Source of the DNA: Anthoceros angustus
Taxonomy: Eukaryota > Streptophyta > Anthocerotopsida > Anthocerotales > Anthocerotaceae
Direction of reading: 5' to 3'
Length of the DNA stretch: 64,000 nt
Assembly (NCBI GenBank): GCA_010909165.1
Contig: VJWM01000007.1
Location: 682,001-746,000, forward strand
Position numbers and translations under genes: made by a program
The notes under the pieces: generated by a model
What the model saw: only the letters and a program-made list of their open reading frames with translations
Database searches by the model: none
What the model was told of the DNA's origin: nothing
Shown: piece by piece, positions 38,242 through 52,200 of the stretch
Layout of the letters: every line of letters begins with the position of its first letter
How positions within the stretch are numbered: the first letter of the stretch is position 1

Positions 38242-41200
38242 ATGGCCTCCTCGTCCGCCTCACCCACGTTTTACCGCATCACCCTGTCCCAGCTCAAGGG
38301 CTCGGATGCCCGTGGGGGGCAGGGAGAAGGCCCTTCCTGGACCCCTCACCGGGCCATGGTGGCGCTCTTGTCCTCTCACCGCTCGTCTCGTGTTGTGGAC
38401 TTCGTGCTCGGAGAATCGAGTAATGGTGACTTGGCGCACCGATGTTACTTGGAGCGCACCCAGGTCTCTCTCACTTTCTTGCCTCTGTTTTCTGTTGCAC
38501 ACTCTGCTCTCCGCCGAGGAATCGCTTGTGGTGCCGGACGCACATAGTTTAGTCCTGTTCCAATCCAGCTCTCAGCTTCGACCTCAACATTGTCTGGGCT
38601 TGTGCCCAAATGTGCTCTGCCTCGGAATCTAGAATGCTGTCTAGGGTTTTTTTTTTCACTGATTCAGTCGCCACTGCTGGTTGTGGTCGTGAACTTTTTT
38701 TTTTTGTACTGGTGTCAGTTTTTCAAGACAGGGGAGGCTCTCCAACTTTGGGTGTCAGAGGAGTCTCATGCCAAGGTCACATACTGGATGTTCACCGTTT
38801 GAAAATGCAACGCAAACTTGATTCTCCCCACCCTTAATAGCATGGATGGTCTTTTCTAACGGGTTTTCATGCTCCATTAATATCAGCCGTCTAGGGTACA
38901 CACATTGATGCTACGCTTTCAGTCTGAGAGGGCTAGCAGTAATTTTTTTTCAGCTGTAGAAGATTGGAAGAATTGTAGCAGTGCTATATCTGGTAACTTG
39001 GGCAACTATACGATCTCAGTCTTCTCATCTTTACCTGCTTGTAATGCATTCGGTTAATGCAATATTATGCATTATTCTGTACTGACTGTCGCTCACATTA
39101 ATACTGTTTTAATTGCAGGAAGTGACTTCTCCAACTCCACAAGTGAGGAGCTGAAAGGGAACAGTAAATTTGCGAGAAAGATTGAGGCTTCTTCTGCCAA
39201 GATGTATTTTCATTATTATGGACAGCTGCTTCATCAACAGAATATGTTACAGGATTATGTTCGAACAGGTAAATGTGTTGTGTTAAGCCGTACGCTTACT
39301 AATTCTATAAACTGATGGACAGTGTTAAGCGTATGTTTCAAATTGTGGTTTCTGCACAATTTGAATGCTAGCATGCCATCTGCGGTTGTTTGAACCTGGT
39401 TATGTGCATGCCTTGCAGCCAACTAAAGACTTATCATCATTACAGGAACGTATTACACTGCTGTCATTGAAAATCACATGGACTTCCATGATAAAGTGGT
39501 TGTCGATGTTGGAGCCGGAAGTGGCATTCTTTCCTTATTTGCAGCGCAGGCAAGTCAACATGTCTCTTCGCTACTCTGTACGCAGCCCTTGGTCGCTGTA
39601 GGCTCAATTTGTGTCAAAATCATGTCCTGGAGCAAGAAAGTTGCCTGTATGTGTTTGTGTTGTTCAGGCAGGTGCAAAGCGTGTGTACGCGGTGGAGGCA
39701 TCTCCTATGGCAGAGTATGCTCGAAGGCTGATTGCAGGCAATCCCTCTCTGGGGCAGCGCATCACAGTGAGAATTTGAAATCTGAAACCTTGGATTTCTG
39801 CGTAGAGGCCACTGATGGATGCACCTGAGCTTTTGTTTTGGTATGACACTTAGCAAAACAGGATGCCTCAGCACGGTTGAGTGCTTGGTGTGGTTTGAAC
39901 AGTGGCAGTCTTTCATGGACCTTGTGATGCTCATGAGTTGCAGATCACGCCCCAACTCTAGCTGTAATTCTGAAAGTGTAGCTCTCTTGATTGAAGTATT
40001 CCCAAGCTTGTCTGTCTGCTTAGTTGGCTTTGTTTTACCTATCTCCTAGATTGCTTCAAACTGTCTATACATCCTATGAATCAGTTTTTTCGTTGGGAGT
40101 GTACCTGTTTGTTTTTTCTCTTTTTCCGAGCTTGCAATCTGCTGGCTTTCTCTGCTATTGGAATATCTCCTGAATCTTCGTTGTTTTGAGCTGCTGTAGT
40201 CAACAAGGTGGTTGACTTTTTAGATTTGCATTTGCAGGTGATTCATGGCAAAGTCGAGGAGGTTGAGTTGCCGGAGAAGGCTGATGTTCTCATCTCAGAG
40301 CCCATGGGTGAGTACCAATGGCTCAAAACAGGCTCTACTGCATGTTGTACTCTGGAACTCATTTTCCTGTTATCTCATGTCTTCGTTCGAGAATTCCATG
40401 TGGGTTTAGGATGATAGTAACCATTCAACTATGATTTGTTTTTGGGTTCACATCCTTTTAATAATTATTCTACGAAAATGTAACTCCATTACAAATGTTG
40501 CCTGATTTCAGGTACTCTTCTTGTGAATGAACGGATGCTTGAATCCTACGTCATTGCCAGGGACCGCTTTCTTGTTCCTAATGGCAAGATGTTCCCTGCA
40601 CTGGGAAGGTTGGTGCCGAAGTGCTTCTTGTACCAAGGAAGCCCTATGTTGAGCCAAACATGTCTTAAGATGTATGCTGAGTACTGGGCAATATCTCCTT
40701 TTTGTGGTCTTGCAGGATTCATATGGCTCCTTTCAGTGATGAATATCTTTATGTGGAGATTGCCAACAAGGTAGGCATGTCTTAACATTGATTTCACAGG
40801 AATCGTATGCATTATTGCACAGCGTAGAGGCTGACTGTGTCAATTTGGTAGCTTCACAAAGTGGCAGCTCTAGTACCAATGCTTCTATACCTGCAGGCTT
40901 TGTTCTGGCAGCAGCAGAGTTACTATGGAGTTGACCTCACTCCTCTGCATGGATCAGCGTTTCAAGGGTATTTTGCTCAGGTGAACAAGCACCAATTAAG
41001 CCAGCCTTCTCACAGTTTGTGTTCAAGAAAAACTGTGAAATAGTTGGATGAAAGGACAATGTTACATGCTGTTAACCAGTAAAAGAAGTACGTCTCATGC
41101 TGCAACGGGCACATGTTCTTTTTGGTGCTGTGGTAATTTCACAGCCAGTGGTCGACGCATTTGATCCCAGGGTTCTTATTGCGCCCCCTTCTGTTCACAC

Positions 41201-42699
41201 CATAGATTTTACCAGTGTGAAGGTGAGTTATGAGATTTGTTTCCTGTATATCAGTTTTCAGACCTTTGTCAACCCCTTGTTCTTCTCTTTTGTTTGCTGC
41301 TTCTCTTTTGTTTGATGGCGTACTGGTTGTTCATGCAGGAGGAAGATTTGTATGAAATTGATATCTCTCTCGACTTCAGCCCGACAGTTGCAGCTCGAGT
41401 CCATGGACTCGCATGTTGGTTTGACGTCCTCTTTAATGGCAGGTCTGCACCGAGGTTCTAGGCAAGGACTGTCTAATTTTCCATTGTCCTGATTTCAATC
41501 CGATGTAACACTTCCAATCTCTGCAGTACTATTCCAAGGTGGCTGTCTACAGCACCTGGTGCGCCAACTACACATTGGTATCAGCTACGCTGCGTGTTGT
41601 CACAACCTCTTTATGTCCTCGCCGGACAGCCCATAACTGGTCGCCTTCACTTGGTTGCGCACAGTTCACAGAGCTATACAATTCACCTCACGATGTCAGG
41701 TACAGACCTTCTCCCATGGTGCATCCAGTATTCGGTTTAATAGATTCTGTTCATTCCATTTTGTTCTTAGCGGAACCTGACTTCAAGCCATACTAAAGTT
41801 GTCTCATGTAGGACTCCTTTGTTTAGGGTGAACGTGTAGCATGTGGACTTGTTTTAATATGCTTGTCCAGTCTTTTCCTTGTGACCTGCTGTGTGGAAGT
41901 TTGCTAGAGTTGCTGGTTTCCAGAAATTGGAATGAAATGGTAAGGTCCAACTAGTTTTTTTTGATATGTCTCCTTCTAGGAACAGTGTAGGATGCACTCC
42001 CTTGATGACAAACCGCAAAGGATTTTACTCGTTAGAGAGATGTTCCTCATATTATACCCAGATATTTCAATCTACTGCTGAAGTACCCCAGGCTAGTCAT
42101 TGGAGTGTGGAGCAAATCCTGAAAAAATGATAGCTGTAGAGGTATCCAATCAACGATCAGGGTGTCTGATGTAGTGCCCATTGAAATTGCAGCATCGACT
42201 TGGACAGGTTCTGGTGATGGCACGGTCCTGCAGACTGCATCTTCTAAGCTTGACTTGAAGGAGCCTTACTATCGCCTGTCCCAACCACAAATGTATGCGT
42301 GGTCTCAGGAGCAGCCTCAAAATCAACAAGTGTCACTTCACGATCCTCAGACACAACGAGTGCAGGTAAAACCCATCTACTATGGGGTTGGCTGTGTAGA
42401 AAATAGGTTTACGCACTGTCAAGCAGTCAGGTCAGCCGTCGCTTTGGTTATGAAATCGTGTATGAGTTGTCGTGTGTTTTGGTAGGCACAGCGTATCTGA
42501 ATCAAGACTTGTGTGTGGGCTGGAAAATGCACAGGTAGGAGAGGTAGGCGGTGCCGTGCAGCAGCCGTTACAGCAATCTGCTGCGATTCTGCAACAGCAG
42601 CGCCAGCAACAGAGTACACCTCAACCGACACATCAGCAGTTCACGAATGCGATGTCTCCGCAACAGCAGCAGATATATCAACCCTACTGGTCTTCTTGA
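38242..42699 (+). CDS. PRMT4: Type I protein arginine methyltransferase CARM1/PRMT4
   Basis: Clear exons are 38242-38463, 39119-39268, 39446-39549, 39668-39766, 40238-40307, 40512-40608, 40716-40770, 40897-40980, 41145-41222, 41339-41442, 41527-41699, 42193-42365 and 42535-42699. One or two N-terminal exons between 38464 and 39118 (perhaps near 38522 and 38719) are unresolved. Motifs are [23 protein letters not shown]-binding [20 protein letters not shown], the double-[38 protein letters not shown], the THW loop ([19 protein letters not shown]) and [12 protein letters not shown]. The C-terminus is Gln-rich. It asymmetrically dimethylates arginines, classically histone H3R17. Intron 39550-39667 uses a GC donor. 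Confidence 0.93.
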
Positions 42700-43288
42700 T
42701 ATGGCTTATGCGGATTTTCCGTTCACTTCTAATTACCTATACAATTATATGAGCAGTCGCTGCGGATCCAGTTTTAATCAGCTTAGCTGGCTCCTTTCAG
42801 AGGTCATGCTGCGGTGTTACCAGCTGGAAAGGTAGGCAGGAGCTCAATCCAACGGGCATGTAGCTAGCTGATTAAGAGTGGGCTTGTGACCGTTGTATGT
42901 TCCATCATTGAAGGGCTGCGGAGGTGAGTTGCTTGCATGTTCTTGTCAGGGCTTTTGATTGTTCTAGGAAGGTTGCAACCTCCTAGCGCGTAGCCTTGGT
43001 TGCAACCGTACAGTTCCCAGAGTTCACTGTTCTGGATTCACCAATGGGAGGCGAATGGGACAGCGGGACGGAGTATGAGCAGAGCACTCTTTGTACGGTC
43101 AGGGTTACAACAGATGTGTGGGGGACGGACGCTAAGTTAAGCTTAGCTAATCCCATGCCTTGTGTGGGATGTCGGGTGGGTGGAGCAGTGGTGACGCCCT
43201 TTTCGGATTGGAGTTGGCAGGGACAGTTAGTTACTTAAAGTTGGTGTTTCCCCCTCATTCGGCAACGAGGCCTTTGGCAAGGCTTGCC
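42700..43288. other. Gap between CARM1 and the dynein gene
   Basis: No gene is supported in these ~590 bp. The stretch holds the CARM1 3' UTR and the dynein promoter and leader. Short frames here have no similarity. Confidence 0.55.
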
Positions 43289-46200
43289 ATGGCCAAGGTT
43301 GGCGCGGAGGCCAAGACCAAGGGCAAGGGCAAGGCTGGCGCCAAGGCCGATCCCAAGGGGAAGGGGAAGGCCAAGGCCAAGGCCAAGGGCAAGGGCAAAG
43401 AAGCTCCCGCAGCCCCACCTCCACCACCACCGCCTCCTCCTCCTCCACCACCCCCTCCACCTCCTCCGCCACCACCTCCACCTCCTCCGCCTCCGCCGCC
43501 TGCTGAGCCACCTCCCCTCAAAGGTTGTCCCGTGGCAAGAAGACTCACGCGTCCAGTGGCTGCGCCGCACAGCCTGCGCGGCGCTCAATTTGTCCTCGCA
43601 GATCTTTGACGAGTTTCTGATTCAGGATGACGAAGGCCCCGCTGCATCTCGTCCTTCGTGGATGCCGCTGATCCCTGCCTGCTCTTCTACACTCACACCG
43701 TCGTGCCCGGTCTACCGCATACTCCTCCGCACCCGCCGGAAGCAAGTCCGCCAGCCCCCGACATAGCAGCAGTAGCACCAGCCCTAGACGCAGTAGCAGC
43801 ATCTACACCAGCCCCAGGCGCAACAGCAGCATCAACACCATCCCCGGACGCAGCAGCAACACCATCAGCCCCGGACGCGCCAGCTGCATCAACAGCAGCC
43901 CCGAACGCGGGAGCTGTATCAACACCAACCGCGGAAGCAGCTGCGGCGTTGGCGCCAGCCGCAGTAGCAGCAGCCGCGTCGGCGCCAGCCGCAGTAGCAG
44001 CAGCGTCGGCGCCAGCCGCAGCAGCAGCCGCGTCGGCGCCAGCCGCAGCAGCAGCCGCGTCGGCGCCAGCCGCAGCAGCAGCGTCGGCACCGGCCGCGGA
44101 GCAGCAGCAGCACCGGCCCGGTGGAAGCAAATGCCGCTGTAGCAGCGTCGGCAACAGTTGCGGCGGCAGCCGCAGCGGCAACGGCGGCCGCGGAAGCTTC
44201 TCCGCCCGGCTGCCGTTCCTGCTCCTGGTCCCGCTGCCGAGGGACATGAGCAGGTGGAAGTTGGCTTGCCTGCGCCGCCGGATGGCGCGCGGCCACCTCC
44301 GGCGCAAGTTTCGCTACCATCTTTCAAGGTTCTGCGGGCAGCATCTCAAGGTCACTTTCCCGATCAGCCTGCTTTCCACAACGCCATGTATTTCATCAAG
44401 TTGGAGCCCGGCAAGCTAGATGCTGCCGGCTCCGACCACAATCTCGAGTATGGAGTGTTGCCATGTGGGCCGTCTCTCACAGCCTTGGAACAGGTGGGTT
44501 CTTCTGCCTTGCATTGCAGTTGGACGCCTCATTCATGTACTGGATAGGAGTCTCACAACAATGTGCGTGCGTTCATCTGCTTGTTTCAGCTGATGCTGCA
44601 ACTTTTCATCCCCATCATCACCAAGGACGGGGTACGCGGCCACTCCCTTCTGCCCCCAGCTCCCGACGACGATGTGCCCACCGCGGACCTTACCGGTGGC
44701 GAACTTGTGAGCAACATGCAGAGATTCACGTCGCAGGCAAGCAATTCTCCTACACTACCCCGCAACTACAGCTATGGGTCCCAGCCCAGCAGCCCAGCCC
44801 GCCGTCCTGCCCACGCTTAATGTCCCTCCGCTGCAGGTCACCAATGCCAGGCAACATTTGACAGGAGATGCGCAGCTTGCCTTTCCCACCATACCTCCTG
44901 ATAGTTTCGACAAATCTGAAGTTGACTATGAACTCATCCTTCAGGTGCCTGCAGCTCCTGCCATTTGCTCCTTCGACCCTTTCCGCAAGCCTATCGTAAC
45001 TGTTGCTCTCTCCCTTGTCCCATTGCCAGCTCGAGACAGCCGTCCAAGACTGGACCTCCACTTTGGAAGCTGCCATTGGGCGTGAAACAGAAAAGGTGTG
45101 TACGACTACCGGAAATGGGAAATGGGAAATGGGAAATGGGAAATGGGAAATGGGAAATGGGAAATGGTCCTTCCCACCACCGCCCGCTCTACGGACATCC
45201 TGCCCCTCATATTCCTTCTTCAATGTCCGCAGGCTCCTGTAGGCAACAGCCCTCTGGCGGAAACTGAGTTTTGGAGGGATAGATGCAATGCACTCAGTTT
45301 CTTCTACGAACAGCTCAACTCCCCCAAGGCTAAACGACTTCTAGCACTTCTTGAGGCCGGAAGCTTTGATTCCAATCTTTTAGGAGCTTTTAAGACACAG
45401 GCAAGTTTGTATAATGTGCACTCACAAGCCAACACTTGCTTCTTATCCAGCCATCCATCCATCTGTCTGGGCATTCACGTTCACATCTTCGCTGCAGTTT
45501 ATGGACCTGACAAAGATGTTTTTGGAAGCCAAAGACAACATGAAGTTCCTTACCACCTTGGAGAGACACTTCAAGGTCTTTCTCCCAGGCCCCCTCCTCA
45601 CCACCATCACCTTCTGTTTGATGCCTACTAAATGTGAGCTGTACTGTCCGTCGTGTTCAAAACTAGACTATATGCTTAGGCCCACTGCAGCGGGTCCTGG
45701 AGACAATTAGTCCAATGATGAACGCCCTCCGCATGGTCTGGATCATTTCTCGCCACTATTCCGATGACGCTCGCATGGGATCTCTCATGGAACGCATAGC
45801 GTACCAGGTACACATGTCCACCTACGCACACCCTGGTATCAGCCTACACCTCCTTCTCTCCGGCGCAGGCATTCCCGGCCACTTTGAACTCCATCCTTGT
45901 TGTGGTTTTTACAGATTGCGCAAACTGTCAGCACGGAGATAGGCTTTCCCAAGGTGTTCCGACTTCCAGCTGAAGAGGCGACACGCAAAATCTCTACTGC
46001 CAAGGCTGTTCTAGACTCTTGGACTGAGATATATTTACAAGTTCGAGAGCGCATTGAGGTCAATGGCAGAGATCCTAGGTTCACTGTCGGCACTTGCTCA
46101 CCCACCTTGTCAAGCAAATTGCCCACTTGTCATTGAGCTCACTGCTGTATCTGTAGGCAGCGTTTGCTCCCAAGACAAGGCTGTCCAGTTTGCTAAGCGT

Positions 46201-49200
46201 TTTGGCTAACCTTTACTATTCTTGCAGTCACAGATGCTCGGCTTCCTTGTGCAGGTGGGAGTTTGATCGCAAACGCTTATTTGAGAAGACAACGTACATG
46301 TCAACCGTCTGTGTCGATTTGCTTCACATTGTGGAGGTGGTGAATGACTTTGTTCAATTTCTGGGGCCGGAACTGAAGTCCGTCACAGGAGACGTCCAGG
46401 GTATAGATGCTATGATCCAAGTGAGTTGATTTCAACTGGGCATTATCGTTTTAGAGGTGAGACTTACCTATGTTGAGTCGGCATACAATATTGAAGAGGG
46501 TCGGGTTAATTCTGCATGTGGGACAGAAAGTCGCTGACATGCTGGGGCCCATAGAGAAGCTACCTTTCGAGCCCTTTGATAAATCGCACTCTGCTCAATG
46601 GTCAGCCACAGTTACCAACTTCGACGTTGATAAGGGAAATATTGAGCAGTCAACGAGAGCATTTATAGATACGTCCTTCAAAAAGCTGCGTAGTGCTGAA
46701 GGTATTTGGCACCAGCCAGTTGACGATGATATTCACTGAAGAGGGAGGTTAGAACGTGGTATATCAGCTGGCAGTATTTACTCGCAGGTGCTTTGGAGCT
46801 CATGCAAAATTTCAAGACAATCAAGAGTGAAGGAGCCATACATAAGCAAATGATGGACAAGTTCAATGATATTCTGGCTCAGGTTTTGGGAAGAACCCAT
46901 GTCTCAGTTGGATGCCTAGATGGGAGCTCTGATCAGCACGCAGGTTTCTCATGAGTTTGGTACTCTATGTAGTTTTCAAAAGAAATCGAATCAACACGGG
47001 AGATTTTTGAACGTGATAACCTGGCACCTCCCACAACAAGGAATCAGGTATTCGCCTGTCACAAGGTGTTATCTTTTACTGAACTTCAGGCTATCTCATG
47101 CTGACCTGTGCTCTATACCAGCCTCCAGTTGCAGGATCCATAAACTGGGCTCGCTCTTTATTTGGCCGTGTTAGAAAAACAATGCACAAGTTTGAAACGA
47201 CTGGCAGCGACATGATGCAAGATGCACCTGCCCTCGAGGTGCAATGCGGGTTCTCCGTTTCCACATATGACATAGAATGCATAGATACTTTGTGCAGCCT
47301 TTTCTAGGAGAGAGAAAGCCTCATAAGCTTGCAGAATAATCGGTTAACTTTTTGGTGGCTGTGGGGTGATGAAACACAGTTGGACATACAGTATAGAGCT
47401 TTGGCAAAGCAGATGATGCACTTCGAAAAAAATTGGGTGACGGAGTGGGCGGCTTCTGTGAACCAGCAAGCCTCGCATCTACTGAAGCAGGTCCACATTT
47501 ATCTTCGGCCCCAGAGTGTAGAGCATTCCAGCTGCTATCAAATTTTGTGCGATTTATTAGAACAAGCTGGGGCTTGTTGACCAAAACGAGGGTTGCCTAA
47601 ATTCTTGCTTCCTTGTGCAGCCAATCTTTCGGAGAGATGCAGCCGGTAGATTTGAAATAAATCTACATGGGAATCTCCTGCAGATCATCAGGGAAACTAA
47701 GTACTTGGACTCCTTAGGGTTCAAGTTGTCCGAGACTGCCCTTAGCGTAACCCTGCAGGAAGACAAATACCAGTTCTGTGTGGAAAGCCTCCAGAATATG
47801 ATTCAGGTTAGCTGCCTAGCCGTAGGCCGTAGGTGTATCTCATGTGCCAAGAGCACTTTGAAAGCCTGAAGCAGACGTCTGTTATGTGCAGCATTACGAG
47901 GCCGTCACAGGAATGCTAACACCAGTGGAAAGTCGACTGTTAGTCCAGAGACTGAAAAGGCTGCAACATGTTTTGGATCCTGGGTTAACTCAACTCAATT
48001 GGAATGCTTTAGGCATACCAGATTTTGTACAAACGTGCATGAAAGCCATCAATGAATTCAAATCTGTGGTTACTCAGGTTTTTCCCCCAAAAGGGATATT
48101 AGAAGGGCTTGCAGTGTCATCATTGATAATCTTGACGCACCTAGGCCCACTGTGAAACCTTAGAAGGCTTCTGACGACGGTTCCTACTATAATAGGTGCA
48201 GCACGGCTCGTCCAACATCGAGAAGGCGCTTGAGGAGATTGCTACTTCAAAGCTTGTGCAGATCACCGTGTCTGAAGGGGATTCTGATATTTTGGATCTT
48301 CAGGTCCGCCGAGAAGCTGGATTCTTTCCTGCTAATGCTGGAACCATCATCTAATACGATACCCGGTTGGGTGTTGCCATCAGGAATTCTACGAAGACAC
48401 GGAGCGGAAGCGTCAGTTGATTATTGAAACCCTGCTTAAGAAGTAGGATTGTCCTGGCTAATTTTATTTTCCCTGAGATAGGGGTCATAACTGGGTTCTC
48501 GTTTATTCTCGTCTAATGGTCCTCGTGCTGCTATCCAAGCTTGACCTCCTCGTGCTGCTATCCAAGCTTGACCTTTCTGTCAGTCAGGTACAGGAGCATT
48601 ACACCTCTCCTGAAAAAGGTGGAGGAGGTCGTTGTAGCTACTAGCACTGGGGTATCCAAACTATTCTCTGAGTATTACTCCTATTGGGAGCAGAAAGTCT
48701 TCAAATCTTTGAACCAGCTTGTGCTGAATGGGATGGGAACCCTTCACTTCTTGTTCCAAGAAAGACGCTTGAAAAAGGTTGTTGTAACCACAGGGAGGCT
48801 CAAGATGTCTCTTGCTTGTTCTCACCCCGACTTCAGACTAAGTCTTCTCTCACTCCGACCTCTGACAGGGCGGTCCAGCATGGAGAACAGAATTCTGCCC
48901 AAAGCTTTTTAAAGTAAACTGCTTTCTCAATAAGCCAGACGTTGTGGTGAACCCCAGCATCAATGAGATCACAAAGATATCGACGCGCATGGTATGTTAC
49001 TGGTTATAAGCGTCCTGTTTTCTCTGTACTGTTTGTGTATTGCTAGATATAGAGCTCAAACGTGAAAGGTGTGCATAATGTGTTTGAACAGGTAAGGAAT
49101 GTGGTGGAATCCTCTCGACCTTTTGTTCGTTGGATGGATGGGACATGTCTAGAAACTCCTGAACAGGTAACAGAGCAATGCTGGGAAACTGCTTCTACCT

Positions 49201-52200
49201 GTTTTGCTTCCCATCATACTGAATTAGAGATTGTTTGCGTCTGTGGTGAGCAGCTTCTCATATTTTCGAAATACGATCCATTACCATGCAGTTCCATTGT
49301 TCTAGTAGTTATAATTTCTCTTTCATCAGTCCACCAGTTAGGACCCATGACCAAAATCCAAATTGAAAACATTGAACACTCCATTTTGTAGCCAGTTCTG
49401 TTCAAAAGACTTTAAGTGTGGCAAGTGTGGTTGATGGTGTCATAAGCTTCTCTTGTGTTTCAGAAAGTGACTGGAGAGGACGACGAACATTTCACATTTT
49501 CCTTCTACACTGATGTCTCTGTAAACCCACAGGTAAGTAAGGTTCGAGTTGTTGTCTGCCGTCTCTAGAATTGGCACCTTGATACTGAAGCTTAAGAGCT
49601 TCTTCCAAAAACACATGGTTGAAACAAAGCCTTCTACCTTGTCCTGGGTCTCCAAATGCAGATACTGAAAGCAATGCTCACTTTGAACAATAGAATCCAA
49701 AAAGCAATTGCGGGAATTCAAAAGTACTTTACTATCTGCTCCTAGTTCAGAACCTGCTTGCGGTGCTTCTGCCTGAGCTAGTGTTAGCCTGCTGGTAACT
49801 GTTTTTTATCGTCTGTGGATCTAGGCACCTGCAAAACTGGCAAAAATATCAACATCTGTGGAGGCAAGACAAGGTTGCGATCTTAGCCAAATTCTGTGCA
49901 AAAAACCCGCCATGCACCTTTTTTGAGGAGAAGCTGCATAAATACAAGAAGGTACTTGTCGTATGTATGTTGGGTTGACTTCTTTCCACCTTTCTCCTCA
50001 TTGGGAATGAACTTTTGAAATTCCGTTTGCAGGTTGCAACGGATGTTATGGATGCATCTAAGGATAAAAGCGTTGAATTCATCCAAGTAAGCTCCCACCA
50101 GCTCATTACATCGGTAAACAGCGAGGCCATGGCTTGGGTCTATGCTATAGGTCAAGCCATGGCCGCTCATGAAAAGCATAGAGTGAATGCCTTGCACTTG
50201 AAGATCGACAAGTATGCGAAGACCCTGAGTGAGGTATGTCAATCACAGTCATGTGTATTAGTGGCATTTGCTCCACATGGCTCCCTTGATAGGATAACAG
50301 TTCACGTACTTGAATTTTCTTGCTAAACTCTACATCGGCTGGTTGTGGTCCTACAGGCCCCTGAAAATCTCGAAGAGCTGAAAACAGTTCTGAATGTTGT
50401 GGCTGAGATTCAAGGTCTAGGGATGGAGATGGAACTAGAGTAAGTTGCACATTCTGCCTACAGATTCACCTGTCTGAAGGATTAAGATGAGCTAGAGCAT
50501 CTGCACTTTCACTCTTGCAGATATGTGGATTTAGAGGAGCGCAATAGGACTCGAGAACTTTATGACCTGGTAAATATTGCAGAAGACAGAGCTCAGGCAT
50601 TCAATCTTCGACCCAGGCATGAATGTGCTCTTCGCTTGTAATTGAGTCTCAACACGATTAATGGTGTGGTGATATTTTTTAACATCTGCTCTTTGTTGAA
50701 CCAAGGATTTCTAACGTCCAGTTTTGTGTGGCTGTTAGGTGGTTGGAACTTGAGAAGGAAGCTGCAATCCTAAATGTGTCCTTGCAGGAGACAAAAAAGA
50801 AGTTTACTGAAGAAACAGAACGACAGGTGGCTAAGATTTGTCTATGATGTGCAGCTGCCGACTCGGGACTCTTGCTCGCTTCCATTATCATTCTCCTGCA
50901 ACGGTGTATGCTGTGTAGATTCAAGATTTTTCAAGACTTGCAGTCTCGTTCAGAGATCGAATGATGTTGAAGGGACCTGGGACGAGCAATGACCTAGATG
51001 AAGGGCTTGCGCTGCTGAAGGATTATCAGGTGAGAGACAGGTTCACAATATAGCGGTATGATGCTGCACATTTTCTTCTCGGGATTGTTAGCGCTTTGAT
51101 TGTGCCAAGCTAGCAACTTGGGGATGCAACTAATGTCTTTGAGCATGATGTGATACATGAATTGCCTCAACTGTTCAACTTCGATACCAGACTGAATTAG
51201 AGGGAATTCAAAAGACAAGAGAAGCCCTTGTGCTTGCCCAGAAGCTATTTGATATGCCAATCACACCCTACCCTGCTCTTGCAGAGGTAAAAATGATGAA
51301 GTAAGTGCGGCTGTTGGTGACTGTGGACAGTACTTCTTACAATTGTCTCTCTCTTAGGTTGAAGGTTCGCTGAAAAGCATGACCTTGATATACAATGTGT
51401 ATGTGGACTTCAAGAATGCGGTCGCAAATTACTCTAGTATGTTGTGGGTAGAACTCGACATTGATAAACTGGTCAAAGTCACTGAGGAATTTGGCGTGCG
51501 CATGAAACGCATGAAAACTCTAAAAACTTTGCTGCCATTTATTAACCTGGAAGCGAAGTTGAAGGGTTTCCAGGATTCACTTCCCCTGATTCAGGTGAGA
51601 TTTCCCTGGTATCATGAGTTAGAAACACAGCTGAGTTTAGATGCAGAAACTGTGTACTGTTTCCGAGGAAAACTATCCTAACCTTTTTTGTCACAGGACC
51701 TCAAAAGCGAAGCACTCCGGCCCAGACATTGGGAAAAGCTGATGAAGGAAACTGGGAAATCATTTGACATGGATCCCAAGACTTTTACCCTCGCGAACTT
51801 GTTTAGAATGGAGCTTCATAGGTTTGCAAATGTGATCAGGTACAAAATCATTACCTGTGTGGCGGTACAGTTGTATGAAGGAGGAGGGAGAAGAAGGATT
51901 ATATTTGAACTCCTTATGTTTTTCTATTTGAACTGCTCTGAGTGCTTTATTGGAATTTCCATTGACCTGATCCTGTTTTATTCGTGTCGTTAAGACCCTT
52001 CTTTGCCTCAACCTAGATGACTCTTTGACTGTAAGTCCCCTCACTCCTTGATAGTGAAATTACAAATGCTGCGACGAAAGAATTAAACATAGAAAGCGAG
52101 CTTAAAAATATGGCTGACACGTGGAAGGACCAGCAGTTTGAGGTGTACAAGTACAACAAAGATGGAAGGGACCGAGGATGGGTTTTGAAGTCCACCGAGC

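Noticed and set aside
50570-50584. A 15-nt GTAAATATTGCAG-type intron in the dynein gene
   Set aside because: Too short, and the frame stays open through it ([12 protein letters not shown]), so it is read as coding.
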